Part shown: positions 18,686-27,605 of the stretch, one piece after another
Layout of the letters: each line of letters begins with the position of its first letter
Position numbering within the stretch: the first letter of the stretch is position 1
Assembly: GCF_001931755.2 (NCBI RefSeq)
Contig: NZ_CP015510.2
Span: 124,001-188,000, forward strand
Origin: Wolbachia endosymbiont of Folsomia candida
GTDB taxonomy: Bacteria; Pseudomonadota; Alphaproteobacteria; Rickettsiales; Anaplasmataceae
DNA length: 64,000 bases
Direction of reading: 5' to 3'
Made by a program: the position numbers and the translations under genes
Notes under the pieces: generated by a model
Seen by the model: the letters and a program-made list of their open reading frames with translations, nothing else
Database searches by the model: none
What the model was told of the DNA's origin: nothing

Positions 18686-20545
18686 TTACCTTCGATTGCT
18701 TGCTGAGCGACTTAGTGTTAATCCATTCATACTTGTGCTTGGAAGTGTTGAGTTATTATCAGGCCGAGTAACTTTACTGCAACTTGGTTTATGAACACCC
18801 TCTGCTTTTTGTGGTTTTCCTGCTGATCCAAGCATTGCATCAAGTTTTGCATGCATTTCTTTCATTGTCCTTGTTGCTTCTTGGCTTTTCTTGATTGCTT
18901 CTTGATTTGCCCTTGTTGCTTCTTGGCTTTCTCTTCTGGCTTCTTGGCTTTCTCTTATTGCTTCTTTGTTTGCTTTGATAGCTTCTTCCATTTGTGGTAT
19001 TAGGATTGCATTCCTTTCCTTCATTAAGCTAAGCACTTCATTGTCGAATTTTCTCTGTATTTCACAATATCTATCAACTATTTTTCCCAAATCTTCGTAA
19101 AATTCCCTTTGCACTTCCTCAACTTGCTCATAGAAACTTTTTTCAGGTTTAAACTCTTCTGCTAAATGATTTACATATACGCCAATTACTTTAATCAGCA
19201 ATGCTCCTGCCATCTCTTTACTAATTTCATCAACACCCAAAAGCTCAGCTGCTAATTTGCCACCTTTTTCGCTATCGTGACAATAATGAGCTGCAAGATA
19301 ACGAGAGATTTTATAAAGATCATTAGCCTCCAACACCTCAACTTTTTTTGCGATTTCCTCATCAATTGGCGCGATTTTATATATCGCACTACCTTTTTTA
19401 AAGAAATTAGCAACTGTTTGAAAAGGAATGTAAGATACTAGCGTTTGTGATTTTCCATTCTTTTGTTCTTCAGCTTGCTCTTTTAAATAAACCTCATTGC
19501 ACAAAAATAAAATATTGATGTATGCTATAAACGGCAAAGTAAAATATTTATCTGCCTTCTTATAATCCTGCTTGCAATCAAGGTCTCTAAAAAATTTGAA
19601 TTTTGTTGATATAAGCTCAAGACCGTTTCCATTAAAAAGCTTATTCAGTTGATTTAATATTTCAAACTGCATAATGCTTTTCTTCAACATTTTGTCTATC
19701 ATCGTACTGATAGAATGTAGCTGGTTGTCCTTTTTGAATGACTCTTTTAACAGCTTTAACTCATTCACTGATTCTTTGTGACTACTTAAATACTTACTAA
19801 AATAACTCAAAGCATTATCTTTTTTTTGTAAAAACCCACCTAAATTATTTTCAGAAAAACCCTTTATACTGGCTTGACTTGAACGCAAAAACCCGTTGAG
19901 ATTGGGCACTAATTTCTCATGCTTAATACGAGCTAAATTACCAAGCTTTGTTAAAACTCCATAACTTAGTTCTTCTAATCTCTTTTCGTCACTTAGAACA
20001 TTAATTTCTATTTGAGCAAAAAAGCTGTACTCAAAGCCAACACATTTAGAAAATTTTTCATTAAAGTGACTTAATATCATTCGCACAGCGTTTATTTTTT
20101 TCTGCATTTCTGTAGCTTGTAATATTTCTTCCTTAGAACCTCCTTTATTTTCTACTATATCGGGGTGATAATCTCTAGAAACGTTTCTAAGTTTAGGATT
20201 AACCTGTGTTTTAAAATATTCCTTATGATCATTCACACTCTGTTTTCCTGTTGCAATCAACTTAAGATCATCATCAAGCTCAGGTAGTAAATTATCAAGT
20301 TTAAGTGCTTTTAGCACACCTTCCAAAGTCATATGATTTATTAGCTGCTCTTCTTCAGCGGAATCAAGATCCGTACTTGATTCATTATCACTTTCAGTTT
20401 GCATAAACGCTTCATACTCTTGCATAAATATTTTATCATTCATTTTTTCCCTCCATTTTAAGTAACAATATATTAATGCCCAAATAAGTATAGAGAGGGC
20501 CAATAATATCAAAAAGACCCTCAATAATAAAGGTGAAAGAGTCAT
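18686..20545 (-). CDS. Membrane-anchored J-domain-like protein, copy 2
   Basis: 619 residues with the same order as copy 1: membrane helix, HPD segment (RDYHPD), helical body and heptad-like repeats. The membrane segment differs (LSPLLLRVFLILLALSI) and so does the C-terminus (PSTSMNGLTLSRSASNRR). DNA from about 18905 to 19924 is identical by eye to copy 1 (17031-18050), while the 5' third matches copy 3 better. This is the mosaic expected from gene conversion. Five bases separate it from the next gene. Confidence 0.75.
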   Translation of the reverse strand: MTLSPLLLRVFLILLALSILIWALIYCYLKWREKMNDKIFMQEYEAFMQTESDNESSTDLDSAEEEQLINHMTLEGVLKALKLDNLLPELDDDLKLIATGKQSVNDHKEYFKTQVNPKLRNVSRDYHPDIVENKGGSKEEILQATEMQKKINAVRMILSHFNEKFSKCVGFEYSFFAQIEINVLSDEKRLEELSYGVLTKLGNLARIKHEKLVPNLNGFLRSSQASIKGFSENNLGGFLQKKDNALSYFSKYLSSHKESVNELKLLKESFKKDNQLHSISTMIDKMLKKSIMQFEILNQLNKLFNGNGLELISTKFKFFRDLDCKQDYKKADKYFTLPFIAYINILFLCNEVYLKEQAEEQKNGKSQTLVSYIPFQTVANFFKKGSAIYKIAPIDEEIAKKVEVLEANDLYKISRYLAAHYCHDSEKGGKLAAELLGVDEISKEMAGALLIKVIGVYVNHLAEEFKPEKSFYEQVEEVQREFYEDLGKIVDRYCEIQRKFDNEVLSLMKERNAILIPQMEEAIKANKEAIRESQEARRESQEATRANQEAIKKSQEATRTMKEMHAKLDAMLGSAGKPQKAEGVHKPSCSKVTRPDNNSTLPSTSMNGLTLSRSASNRR

Positions 20546-20550
20546 GCTCT

Positions 20551-22440
20551 TTAAAATGATTTACCTATTTGATTACAAGTGCTTAGCCTTAACTCATCCA
20601 TAGCAGTGCTTGGAATAATAGGATCTATTACTTCGATATCCGATCCTGACATACTAACATTTTCAGTGCAGCTTTCCTCCTCAGAACTTTTAGTTTCACT
20701 GAGATTAGATCGATACATATCACCTGCTTCTTGCCAAATTTGTACTGCAGCTTGCACACCAGGTATTCCAAGAATTGCATCCATTCTGCTAATCATCTCA
20801 TCACTTTTCCTGATTGAGTCTTCGTTTTTCTTGCTTAATTCTTTGGATTTTCTGATAGCTTCTTCAGTTCTTGGGATTAGCGTTGCATTCGCTTCCTTCA
20901 TTTTCTCCAACACCCCACGTAATTCATCGTTAAATCCTCTCTCTATTTCAATCAATCTACCAAATCCATTTTTAATGATTTCTTGCTGTTCCATTAGCAA
21001 CTCTATAACTCGCTCTTCATAAGTTTTTCCAGGCTTAAACTCCTCTGCTAAATGATTCGCATATACGCCAATGACTTTAATCAGCAATGCTCCTGCCATC
21101 TCTTTACTAATTTCATCAACACCCAAAAGCTCAGCTGCTAATTTGCGACCTTTTTTATTATCATCACAATAATAAGCTACAAGATAACGAGAGATCTTAT
21201 AAAGATCATTAGCCTGCAACACATCAACTTTTTTTGCAATTTCCTCATCAATTGGCGCGATTTTATACATCGCACTACCTTTTTTAAAAAAATTAGCAAC
21301 TGTTTGAAAAGGAATGTAAGATACCAGCGTTTGTGATTTTCCATTCTTTTGTTCTTCAGATTGCTCTTTTAAATAAACCTCATTGCACAAAAATAAAATA
21401 TTGATGTATGCTATAAATGGCAAAGTAAAATATTTATCTGCCTGCTGATAATCCTGCTTGCAATCAAGGTCTCTAAAAAATTTGAATTTTGTTGATATAA
21501 GCTCAAGACCGTTTCCATTAAAAAGCTTACTTAGTTGATTTAATATTTCAAACTGCATCATGCTTTTCTTGAGCATTTTATCTATCATAGAACAGATAGA
21601 GCTTAGCTGATCATCTTGCTTGAAGGATGCTTTTAGTAGCTTCAACTCATTAACTGATTCTTTGTGACTACTTAAATACTTACTAAAATAACTCAAAGCA
21701 TTATCTTTTTCTTGTAAAAAACCACCTAAATTATTTTCAGAAAAACACTTCATACTGGCTTGACTTGAACGCAAAAATCCGTTGAGATTGGGCACTAATT
21801 TCTCATGCTTAATACGAGCTAACTTACCAAGCTTTGTTAAAACTCCATAACTTAGTTCTTCTAATCTCTTTTCGTCACTTAGAACATTAATTTCTATTTG
21901 AGCAAAAAAGCTGTATTCAAAGCCAACACATTTAGAAAATTTTTTATTAAAGTGACTTAATATCATTCGCACAGAGTTTATTTTTTTCTGCATTTCTGTA
22001 GCTTGTAATATTTCTTCCTTAGAACCTCCTTTATTTTCTACTATATCGGGGTGATAATTTCTAGAAACGTTTCTAAGTTTAGGATCAACCTGTGTTTTAA
22101 AATATTCCTTATGATCGTCCACACTCTTTTTTCCTGTTGCAATCAATTCAAGATTATCATCAAGCTCAGGCAATAAATTATCAAGTTTGAGCGCTTTTAG
22201 CGCGCCTTCCAAAGTCATATGATTTATTAGCTGCTCTTCTTCAGTGGAATCAAGATCCATGCTTGATTCATTGTTGTTTTCAGTTTGCATAAACGCTTCA
22301 TGCTCTTGCATAAATATTTTATCATTCATTTTTTCCCTCCATTTTAAGTAACAATATATTAATGCCTTAACAAGTATATAGAGCATCAATGACGCAAGAA
22401 AGACCTGCCATGAAAAAAGTAAAAACATCACTTCCTTCAA
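20551..22440 (-). CDS. Membrane-anchored J-domain-like protein, copy 3
   Basis: 629 residues. The membrane segment (MKEVMFLLFSWQVFLASLM) and C-terminal tail (PSTAMDELRLSTCNQ) match copy 1, and the HPD segment is RNYHPD. The last 180 residues differ from copies 1 and 2. The 7-residue repeats are replaced by a different helical stretch with KKNEDSIRKSDEMISRMDAILGIPG-type sequence and WQEAGDMYRSN, which is shared with the short gene at 22446. The C-terminal domain is therefore modular within the family. Confidence 0.75.
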   Translation of the reverse strand: MKEVMFLLFSWQVFLASLMLYILVKALIYCYLKWREKMNDKIFMQEHEAFMQTENNNESSMDLDSTEEEQLINHMTLEGALKALKLDNLLPELDDNLELIATGKKSVDDHKEYFKTQVDPKLRNVSRNYHPDIVENKGGSKEEILQATEMQKKINSVRMILSHFNKKFSKCVGFEYSFFAQIEINVLSDEKRLEELSYGVLTKLGKLARIKHEKLVPNLNGFLRSSQASMKCFSENNLGGFLQEKDNALSYFSKYLSSHKESVNELKLLKASFKQDDQLSSICSMIDKMLKKSMMQFEILNQLSKLFNGNGLELISTKFKFFRDLDCKQDYQQADKYFTLPFIAYINILFLCNEVYLKEQSEEQKNGKSQTLVSYIPFQTVANFFKKGSAMYKIAPIDEEIAKKVDVLQANDLYKISRYLVAYYCDDNKKGRKLAAELLGVDEISKEMAGALLIKVIGVYANHLAEEFKPGKTYEERVIELLMEQQEIIKNGFGRLIEIERGFNDELRGVLEKMKEANATLIPRTEEAIRKSKELSKKNEDSIRKSDEMISRMDAILGIPGVQAAVQIWQEAGDMYRSNLSETKSSEEESCTENVSMSGSDIEVIDPIIPSTAMDELRLSTCNQIGKSF

Positions 22441-22445
22441 TTAGC

Positions 22446-22991
22446 TTACCTTTGATTGCTTGCTGAGTGACTTAGTGTTAATCCATTCATACTTGTGCTT
22501 GGAGGTATGCGATCTATTATTTCAATATCTGATTCTTCTGACTCTGCTACGCTGGCAGTCTCGGTGCAGCTCCCTTCTTCTTCAGAAGTTTTTACTGTAG
22601 AAGGTTCACTATGCGGTTCACTGATATTAGATCGATACATATCACCTGCTTCTTGCCACACTTGCACTGAAGCTTGAATGCCAGGTATTCCAAGTATTGC
22701 ATCCATTCTGCTAATCATCTCATCACTTTTCCTGATTGAGTCTTCGTTTTTCTTGCTTAATTCTTGATTCGCTTTGATTAATGCATCGTTTTTTGTGACT
22801 AATTCCTGTTTCTCTGCCTTCATAGCATCGATAATTTCTTGCTTTTCTTCTGCTACTTCCTTTAATCCTTTATCAAATCTCTCTGGCCAATTTTTATTTT
22901 CAGCCTCCAGCTTTGATATAGTATTACTTTGGTTATATATAACAACACCTTGCACGATTTGTACAATACCAACACCAACAGCAACTAACAT
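22446..22991 (-). CDS. Short membrane-anchored coiled-coil protein of the J-like array
   Basis: 181 residues. An N-terminal membrane helix (about 2-20) is followed by a charged coiled coil (about 24-100) and the module SMDAILGIPG/WQEAGDMYRSN shared with copy 3. The tail PSTSMNGLTLSHSASNQR is almost the same as that of copy 2. It has no HPD segment or helical body. It is the first gene of the array in transcription order, with 5 bases before copy 3. It may be a shortened family member or the original B-type partner. Confidence 0.65.
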   Translation of the reverse strand: MLVAVGVGIVQIVQGVVIYNQSNTISKLEAENKNWPERFDKGLKEVAEEKQEIIDAMKAEKQELVTKNDALIKANQELSKKNEDSIRKSDEMISRMDAILGIPGIQASVQVWQEAGDMYRSNISEPHSEPSTVKTSEEEGSCTETASVAESEESDIEIIDRIPPSTSMNGLTLSHSASNQR

Positions 22992-23077
22992 AAAACCCTC
23001 TAAATATATTTACATAATGGTATAATAAGAAGGTTGATTTATAAAGCAATGTTTTTCTTAATTCTTTTTGGCATAAT

Positions 23078-23146
23078 AAAAAGCTGAATAAGTTCATCTC
23101 TTAACACGCAGAGCTACTCAAAAGCTTGTTTCTTTTGTTTTTCCAT
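23078..23146 (-). pseudogene. Relic of the hemF start
   Basis: Read on the minus strand, the sequence gives MEKQKKQAFE, a stop, then LCVLRDELIQLF. This aligns with the hemF start MEKQKEQAFEWFCALRDEIIKSF. One in-frame TAG replaces Trp and the rest is lost. It lies 87 bases upstream of the array's first gene. The 304-base gap from 22992 to 23295 holds only this relic and presumably the promoters of the array and of the cckA-like gene. Confidence 0.85.
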
Positions 23147-23295
23147 AATTTTTGTTAACTAGATATTTACTTTTATTAATATTTTTGGTAAACATCACGT
23201 GATATTTAAGGTAAAGTTATAGTAGCATACCTATCAGTAATATTAATCAATCTATAATAATTAAATAAATATAATGAAACGTTTTTGTAGGCGCA

Positions 23296-25764
23296 ATGAG
23301 TAAAAGATATATAGATAGCAAGAAAGAGAATAGAGTTGATTTTATATTAAGAAATTATGGAATGTCAATTGCTGTAATGGCAATTATTATGTTCTTACCT
23401 CCAATAGTGATATCAGCACTCTACTTTTTTGATATATATGATCAACATACTAATATAGAGATTAATTTATTAGTTAGCATTTTAATGACTCTCTTTATAA
23501 TATATAATATCAAACGCTACAGATACCTGCTTAATTCCATAGAATTTCAAAATGCAATATTTGCAAATGCACTAAACCATAATACAGAATTTTGCCTTAT
23601 TTTGCATAAGGATGAAGGTATTGTTTATGCTGATGCAAGATTCTATGAAAGATTTAAAGATAATATAGATGATGACGTTACTTTAGGAAAGATCCTTGAA
23701 GCAGGGGGAGTTTCAGAGAAAGATAAAAAAGCGCTCTATAATGCATTAAAAAATAATTCTTCTGTGCAGATATGCATTGCCTTAAGCAAGAAAAATAGAG
23801 TATCTCACTTTCTTTTGCTCTTTGAACCGATACCAGATAATCCTCAGATTGCTACAAAAATTTTAAATTTATCGTTAGCACCAGTAGCAAGACCTCACGG
23901 GTATTTTGTGTTAAAAGCAACACAAATGAATAAGGAGCAAGTATATGAAGAATTAATAGAGAAACATAGAATAGGAACTTATATTGCAAATGCTAAAGGT
24001 GTCATTTTATCTGTAAATGAAAGGTTTTTGGATATATTTGAACTGAAAAAATTTGAAAAAGGCAGCTCAATCAACGATTTTATATCCCAATCTAAATATA
24101 ATAATACAACAAACGATAACGAAATTCTATTTTCTACTGTAAACGGTGTTCCGTTCAAAGCTTATATGAGCACCACTATGTTCTGTGATAAGTATAATCA
24201 TAACTATATGCATGGTTTCATCACACCTGTTGAATCAAATATTACTGATTATCAATTACATCCTTGTTTTGCAAATTCATCAATTGCTATTGCACAATGT
24301 GATATAAGCGGTAATTTTATCAAGAAAAATACGGCAATAATAAAGCTTGCTGGGCCAGATAATAATTCGATCTTTACATTAATCTCAGCTGATTATCATG
24401 CAAAAATACGTGAATATTTTTCAAGTAACAGAATAAATAACGCGTCTTTTGATGTACAGTTTAAAGACGATAATAATGTGAAAATATATTTCAATAAATT
24501 TCTTCACAATAAAATATTGTTCATACTTTGTTATTTTATTGATAATACTGAGCACAAAAATCTAAAGATTGAGCTTGAACATTATCAAAAGATGCAAGCT
24601 ATAGGACAACTTGCAGGTGGGATAGCGCATGACTTTAACAACATACTAACAGGTATAATAGGGTTTTGTGATTTGCTTTTACTACAACACTCAGCTGGCG
24701 ACCCGTCTTTTGGAGATATAATACAAATACAACAAAATGCAAAGCGTGGATCAAATTTAGTGAAGCAGCTACTTGCTTTTTCAAGAAGACAGACAATGCA
24801 GCCAAAAATTGTCGATGTGAATGGCACAATAGCTGATCTTTGTGAAATGATAAAAAGATTAATAGGTGAGAATATAAAATTTACTACTTATTATGATGGA
24901 GATCTGGGTGCTATTAGAGCTGACCAAGGACAATTAGAGCAAGTGATAATTAACTTAGCAATTAATGCTAGTGCTGCTATGGAAAATGGTGGGGAATTAA
25001 CCATACGAACCTTTAATCAAAAGATCGACTCATTAAATTCCACACCTCAGGATATGATTTCTCCAGATAAGGAAACAATTGAACATGGAAATTACGTTGT
25101 AATTGAAGTAATTGATACCGGGTGTGGTATGACAAGCGATATAATTGAAAAGATCTTTGATCCATTTTTTTCTACCAAAGATATTACTTCTGGTACAGGT
25201 CTTGGCCTATCTACTGTTTATGGAATTATTAAACAAACCGAAGGATATATTTATGTTGCTAGTAAAGTAAAAAGTGGCACTAAATTTAGCATATTCTTGC
25301 CTATGGTTTATGTACTCGATGAATATGATAGGGAAGAAGAAAGCGAGAAAATAGAAAAGCCAATGGTAAATGAGATTCAAAGTAATGGCATAATTTTATT
25401 AATTGAAGATGAGGATTCAGTAAGAGAATTTACCACTAAAGCGCTTAAAAGAAAGGGATTTGATGTAATAGAAGCTAGCATGGGTAGCAAAGCATTAGAA
25501 ATAATCAGCAAAAAAAGCCAGCACATAGATCTGATAATCACGGATGTAGTAATGCCAGAGGCCAGTGGTCCTGAAATAGTCAAAGAAGCATTAATTCTCA
25601 GGCCAGATATTAATGTCATTTTTATTTCTGGATATGCAGAAGAAGCTTTTTCAAAGAATGATGATATCAATATAGGAGATTTTCACTTTTTACCAAAGCC
25701 TTTCACTCTGAATGAATTAGGAAATAAAGTTCAAAGTGTATTACACTCGATAAAAAAACAATAG
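23296..25764 (+). CDS. cckA: Hybrid sensor histidine kinase, CckA-like
   Basis: 822 residues. Two membrane helices lie near the N-terminus (about 20-42 and 52-70), followed by PAS-like sensor regions (about 85-420). The HisKA motif [17 protein letters not shown] carries phospho-acceptor His445. The HATPase_c domain shows N ([10 protein letters not shown]), G1 (DTGCGM) and G2 (GTGLGLST) boxes. The C-terminal receiver has IEDED and phospho-acceptor Asp750 in ITDVVMPE. This architecture is CckA, which phosphorylates CtrA through ChpT in alphaproteobacteria and controls the cell and developmental cycle. Neither partner is in this window. Confidence 0.9.
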   Translation: MSKRYIDSKKENRVDFILRNYGMSIAVMAIIMFLPPIVISALYFFDIYDQHTNIEINLLVSILMTLFIIYNIKRYRYLLNSIEFQNAIFANALNHNTEFCLILHKDEGIVYADARFYERFKDNIDDDVTLGKILEAGGVSEKDKKALYNALKNNSSVQICIALSKKNRVSHFLLLFEPIPDNPQIATKILNLSLAPVARPHGYFVLKATQMNKEQVYEELIEKHRIGTYIANAKGVILSVNERFLDIFELKKFEKGSSINDFISQSKYNNTTNDNEILFSTVNGVPFKAYMSTTMFCDKYNHNYMHGFITPVESNITDYQLHPCFANSSIAIAQCDISGNFIKKNTAIIKLAGPDNNSIFTLISADYHAKIREYFSSNRINNASFDVQFKDDNNVKIYFNKFLHNKILFILCYFIDNTEHKNLKIELEHYQKMQAIGQLAGGIAHDFNNILTGIIGFCDLLLLQHSAGDPSFGDIIQIQQNAKRGSNLVKQLLAFSRRQTMQPKIVDVNGTIADLCEMIKRLIGENIKFTTYYDGDLGAIRADQGQLEQVIINLAINASAAMENGGELTIRTFNQKIDSLNSTPQDMISPDKETIEHGNYVVIEVIDTGCGMTSDIIEKIFDPFFSTKDITSGTGLGLSTVYGIIKQTEGYIYVASKVKSGTKFSIFLPMVYVLDEYDREEESEKIEKPMVNEIQSNGIILLIEDEDSVREFTTKALKRKGFDVIEASMGSKALEIISKKSQHIDLIITDVVMPEASGPEIVKEALILRPDINVIFISGYAEEAFSKNDDINIGDFHFLPKPFTLNELGNKVQSVLHSIKKQ

Positions 25765-25799
25765 ATTGCTTTACGGATAATATAGAGCTAACTCATACC

Positions 25800-25936
25800 A
25801 CATCATCATCCCGCTGCTTGTTAGCGGGATCTACTACGAGATGCCACGAATAAATCCACAGCTGTACGAACATTCCAACTTTAAGGCAAAAGTGTAAAAA
25901 ATGGTGTCATTCCAGTGCTTTTGACACTGGAATCCA
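25800..25936. repeat. Repeat cluster after the hybrid kinase
   Basis: Contains a palindrome of another type (ATCCCGCT..AGCGGGAT, 25808-25830) and an IS-end-like ACAGCTGTACGAACAT at 25858. The common palindrome in its ATTCCAGTG..CACTGGAAT form follows at 25906-25936. The second and third parts are spaced as at 10469, 31803 and 36200. Confidence 0.8.
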
Positions 25937-25942
25937 GTTTTC

Positions 25943-26228
25943 TCACTTAATAATCTCATAATATAAATCATACCAATTTGGGTTTTTTCTTGCAACTAAG
26001 TCGATTTTCCATTCCCTTTTCCAACTTTTTAAAAGTTTTTCTCTATTAAGAGCTGAATCTATGTCTTGAAATTCTTCAAAATAAACTAATTTTTGCACAT
26101 TGTATTTCGACGTAAAACCAGAAACAACCTTGTTCTTATGCTCCCAAACTCGTTTAATTAAATTCGACGTAATGCCTATATACAGAGCCGTGTCTACTTG
26201 CAAGTATATAAATATAATAATTTTTCAT
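25943..26228 (-). pseudogene. GIY-YIG endonuclease-family gene, frameshifted near its start
   Basis: From 26203 downward, 86 codons read as a GIY-YIG domain: LYIGITSNLIKRVWEHK with the conserved Arg, then VYFEEF-like LVYFEEFQD and NREKLLKSWKREWK. This is typical of the short stand-alone (UPF0213-like) family. The first 12 codons (MKNYYIYILASR, from 26228) lie in another frame, so a small indel separates the YIY strand from the YIG strand. The TTG at 26203 could give only a truncated protein lacking the first strand. The stop is followed after six bases by the palindrome at 25906-25936. Confidence 0.8.
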
Positions 26229-26268
26229 AAAATTTAGATCCCAGATACTGTCTTTGATGTCAAACAAA

Positions 26269-27236
26269 TTATCCAACTAAATTACAATTAAATGGTTGAT
26301 TGTTTTTAAGAATACCAAAAAAGACATGCATTAATTTTCTCATTAACGCAAGGACTATGACTTTTGGGCATTTACCTTTACTTGCTAGACGCTGACAAAA
26401 TTTTTGAAAATGATTATTATGGTTTTTGACTACTATAGCTGTCATATAAAGGGCTTTTCGGACGCGCTCAGATCCTATTTTACATATGCAACTTCTCTTA
26501 CTTACAGACGATCCAGATTCATAATGTCCTGGATTTAGGCCAGCAAAAGCTGTAAATTGCTTAGCATTATCAAAATTATCAGCCGCTGGCATTTCTGCAA
26601 TAACAGCAACAGCAGTAAGATGTCCTATACCTTTTATAGTCTTGAGGTTTTCTACCATATTTTTTAGATGTGGTAGTGATTTATATGCTCATTAATTTCT
26701 GTTTCGAGAACAATAATTTGCTCCTCTATTGCCAAAATTACCTTAGATATAGCTTCTTTGCAGCTGGAATGCATATTTTCATTTTTCAAGCGGTTCATCT
26801 GTTGCAATTTATCATTTTTTAGCGATTGCATACAACGGTAAAGATCTCTTAAATGCCTCATTTCAGGTGCAATTGGTTTCCAAAGAGCAGGTTTATTCGC
26901 AATACAAAATCTAGCTATCATAGCTGCATCTGATTTATCTGTTTTATTTCTGAGCAGCTCACTTTTGCCAAAAGCCTTGATTTGAGCCGGGTTTACTATA
27001 CTAACATTATGCCCTAAATCGTGCATAAAAGTAGCCAAATCTTCCCCATACCAGCTAGTTGCCTCAAGACACAGATGAATAAGATTTGCTCCATGGCCAT
27101 TGCACCAAACCACAAGCTTTGCAAAGCCATCCTGATTATTTTGAAAGACTTTGTGTCGTTTTTTATTGTCCATCAGCAAACAAACATCAAATTTCTTTTT
27201 TGAAATATCCACACCCAAAATAGCATTTACTTGCAT
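26269..27236 (-). pseudogene. IS110-family transposase, frameshifted
   Basis: Codons from 27236 to 26666 encode the N-terminal DEDD (RuvC-like) domain. It starts GVDISKKKFDVCL and includes the KTDKSDAAMIARF motif. Codons from 26658 to 26269 encode the C-terminal domain with IKGIGHLTAVAVIAEMP and FAGLNPGHYESGS, the Transposase_20 region with its serine. The frames meet at about 26660-26680, where an apparent two-base CA duplication puts a TAA in frame. Without it the protein would be about 320 residues, normal for the family. The element is probably inactive unless a second copy acts in trans. Confidence 0.85.
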
Positions 27237-27440
27237 AAAATTACCTCCAAGACTATAAATAAACTGAGAGTTTAGACTAACCTTGTAATACGGGATATAA
27301 TTCCAAAGATACTGTTCAGTCTTTTAACTCTATGGGAGGGGAGCAAAATCTGGAATTCGGCCTTATTGGCGTTAGTGTCAAGTCGGCTTCACCCTTCCTG
27401 CGTGGTATTTTAGCTCTAATGCCTCACATCATAAAGATAC
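27237..27440 (-). other. Non-coding 5' end of the IS110-type element
   Basis: About 200 bases between the transposase start and the next repeat hold no gene. In IS110-group elements the long non-coding end encodes the structured bridge RNA that pairs with donor and target DNA. The position and length here fit such an end, but the RNA fold and element boundary were not determined. Confidence 0.4.
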
Positions 27441-27520
27441 AAGTGTCACGCACTGGAATGACACCAAAGGTTGATGTTTTTAGTTTACTTTCTCGCTAAA
27501 TTAGAAGTTCGTGCAATTTA
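27440..27520. repeat. Truncated palindrome and degenerate IS end
   Basis: A half palindrome (GTGTCACGCACTGGAATGAC, from 27443) is followed at 27501-27520 by TTAGAAGTTCGTGCAATTTA. The latter is a decayed form of the right end of the IS4-type element (compare 61208-61227). With the left end at 25858, it may mark the far side of one large composite insertion. Confidence 0.6.
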
Positions 27521-27605
27521 TCACCTTTCGAAAACATGCTGCTCAAAGTTGCTGAATAAAATTCCTTACTTGCTATAATTAAAATTTATCTTGAGCTTAT
27601 TTATA

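Noticed and set aside
26655-26680. Programmed frameshift in the IS110-type transposase (A-run near the break)
   Set aside because: IS110-family transposases are normally a single frame, and the break is explained by a duplicated CA that introduces a stop.
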